From CAZRIE01 sp964600075 (GTDB lineage Bacteria > Bacteroidota > Bacteroidia > Flavobacteriales > Flavobacteriaceae): 23,025 nt of DNA. The stretch spans positions 1 through 23,025 of the forward strand of contig CAZRIE010000069.1 of assembly GCA_964600075.1 (NCBI GenBank), given 5' to 3'. A program made the translations under genes and the position numbers. Positions 22,343-23,025 of the stretch are shown one piece after another. Every line of letters starts with the position of its first letter. The first letter of the stretch is position 1. The notes beneath the pieces are model-generated. The model was not told the DNA's origin. It did no database searches and worked only from the letters and a program-made list of their open reading frames with translations.

Positions 22343-23025
22343 ATGAACAATTTAATTGGTGAGCAACTATCAAAAGTTTTTGATAAGATGTACCAAGGCT
22401 TTATAGATTATGGTGAGGAATATAAATTCTATGCGGCGCTATGTAAATCAAAAAACGCCCAGAACATTCTCGAAATTGGATGTGGAACCGGAAATTTGGC
22501 AGCAAGATTCTCCAAAGATTTTCAAGAATACCTTGGTTTGGACTATAGCGAAAATATGCTCGCTTTGGCAAGGCAAAAAAATCCCGAATCAAGTTTCGTT
22601 CAAGGCGATATGCGTAATTTTAGTCTTACGAAGAAATTTGATGCAGCGCTTATTACCGGAAGGTCAATAAATTACATATTGACTAATTCCGACTTGCATA
22701 GCACCTTTTCCAGCATATTCGGGGCGCTTCATTCAAAAGGGTGTATCATTTTTGATTTCATAGATGCCATACGTTTTATACCTTATATTTCTATAAATCA
22801 ATGGGTTAAACACGAATCTTTTGTCGAAGGTTCTCATTATAGTAGAGAATCCATTTGGTATTTGGAAAAAGGTATGGAGAACATAATTAACTGGTCGGCC
22901 GACTACTACTTAAACGAAGACAACGGCAAAGTGCTTTTGGGAAATGATAGTTCGCTATTCAGGGTTTTTGGAAAGTCGGAAATAACATCTTACCTAGAAG
23001 AAAGCGGTTTTAAAGTTTTGAGCGT
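22343..23025 (+). CDS. Class I SAM-dependent methyltransferase, partial (runs off the window)
   Basis: ATG 22343 opens a frame that stays open to the last base, at least 227 codons, so the C-terminus is outside the window. The Rossmann-type SAM-binding motif I is ILEIGCGTGNLA (42-53); motif II is the acidic GLDYSENMLALA (64-75), and the adenine-binding QGDMRNF follows (86-92). FDAALITGRSINYILTNSDL resembles the Methyltransf_25/11 group of small-molecule methylases. The substrate is unknown. It starts 16 bases after the arginase-family stop on the same strand, so the two are probably co-transcribed; a guanidino or amino compound substrate would be speculation. Confidence 0.88.
   Translation, partial: MNNLIGEQLSKVFDKMYQGFIDYGEEYKFYAALCKSKNAQNILEIGCGTGNLAARFSKDFQEYLGLDYSENMLALARQKNPESSFVQGDMRNFSLTKKFDAALITGRSINYILTNSDLHSTFSSIFGALHSKGCIIFDFIDAIRFIPYISINQWVKHESFVEGSHYSRESIWYLEKGMENIINWSADYYLNEDNGKVLLGNDSSLFRVFGKSEITSYLEESGFKVLS

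Overview
The window looks like a chromosomal segment of a marine-type Flavobacteriaceae (Bacteroidota). The base composition is AT-rich and several genes are preceded by the Bacteroidota promoter form (TTTG, about 19-23 bases, TAnnTTTG). Recognisable Shine-Dalgarno sequences are rare. The protein set (TonB-dependent receptor with an N-terminal carboxypeptidase-regulatory-like domain, the Bacteroidota-type alanine dehydrogenase, flavobacterial small lipoproteins) fits that group. The genus cannot be fixed from sequence alone. No insertion sequence, phage, CRISPR array, rRNA or tRNA is visible; this is mostly housekeeping DNA.

Layout, left to right. (1) 1-240: a 36-bp tandem repeat cut by the window edge, then an intrinsic terminator. 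(2) 241-2777, plus strand: a four-helix membrane protein of unknown role, an alanine dehydrogenase family enzyme and a small membrane-anchored protein. (3) 2943-5859: proline dehydrogenase (minus) divergent from 3-dehydroquinate synthase (aroB, plus) and an acidic conserved hypothetical. (4) 5941-8232, minus strand: a DinB-fold protein, an Lrp/AsnC regulator with its own terminator and promoter, and a cytoplasmic M14 metallocarboxypeptidase. (5) 8233-10362, plus strand: an XRE-type repressor-like protein, a small lipoprotein and a TerC-type membrane protein. (6) 10491-18131, minus strand: fatty acid hydroxylase/sterol desaturase, mscL (TTG start), topoisomerase IV parC and parE as an operon, and ychF. 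(7) 18132-23025, plus strand: a 477-bp non-coding region with a long, hairpin-rich leader, a TonB-dependent receptor, a strong terminator, an arginase/agmatinase family gene and the start of a SAM-dependent methyltransferase that runs off the window.

The most interesting signal is regulatory. Three copies of a 16-bp palindromic site (A TTTAC N4 GTAAA C) occur only around the M14 peptidase/XRE gene pair: two in the divergent promoter region and one directly over the likely start codon of the XRE gene. This looks like an autoregulated divergent module. The second is the structured leader of the TonB receptor, with nested inverted repeats and two abutting short ORFs. Other points are a sliding-clamp-like QPTLF motif at the C-terminus of ParC, substitution of two canonical substrate-binding residues in the alanine dehydrogenase, and an arginase gene starting only 14 bases after a strong terminator. 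Several enzymes (alanine, proline and arginine catabolism) handle amino acids, but they are not in one operon and I do not claim a pathway cluster.
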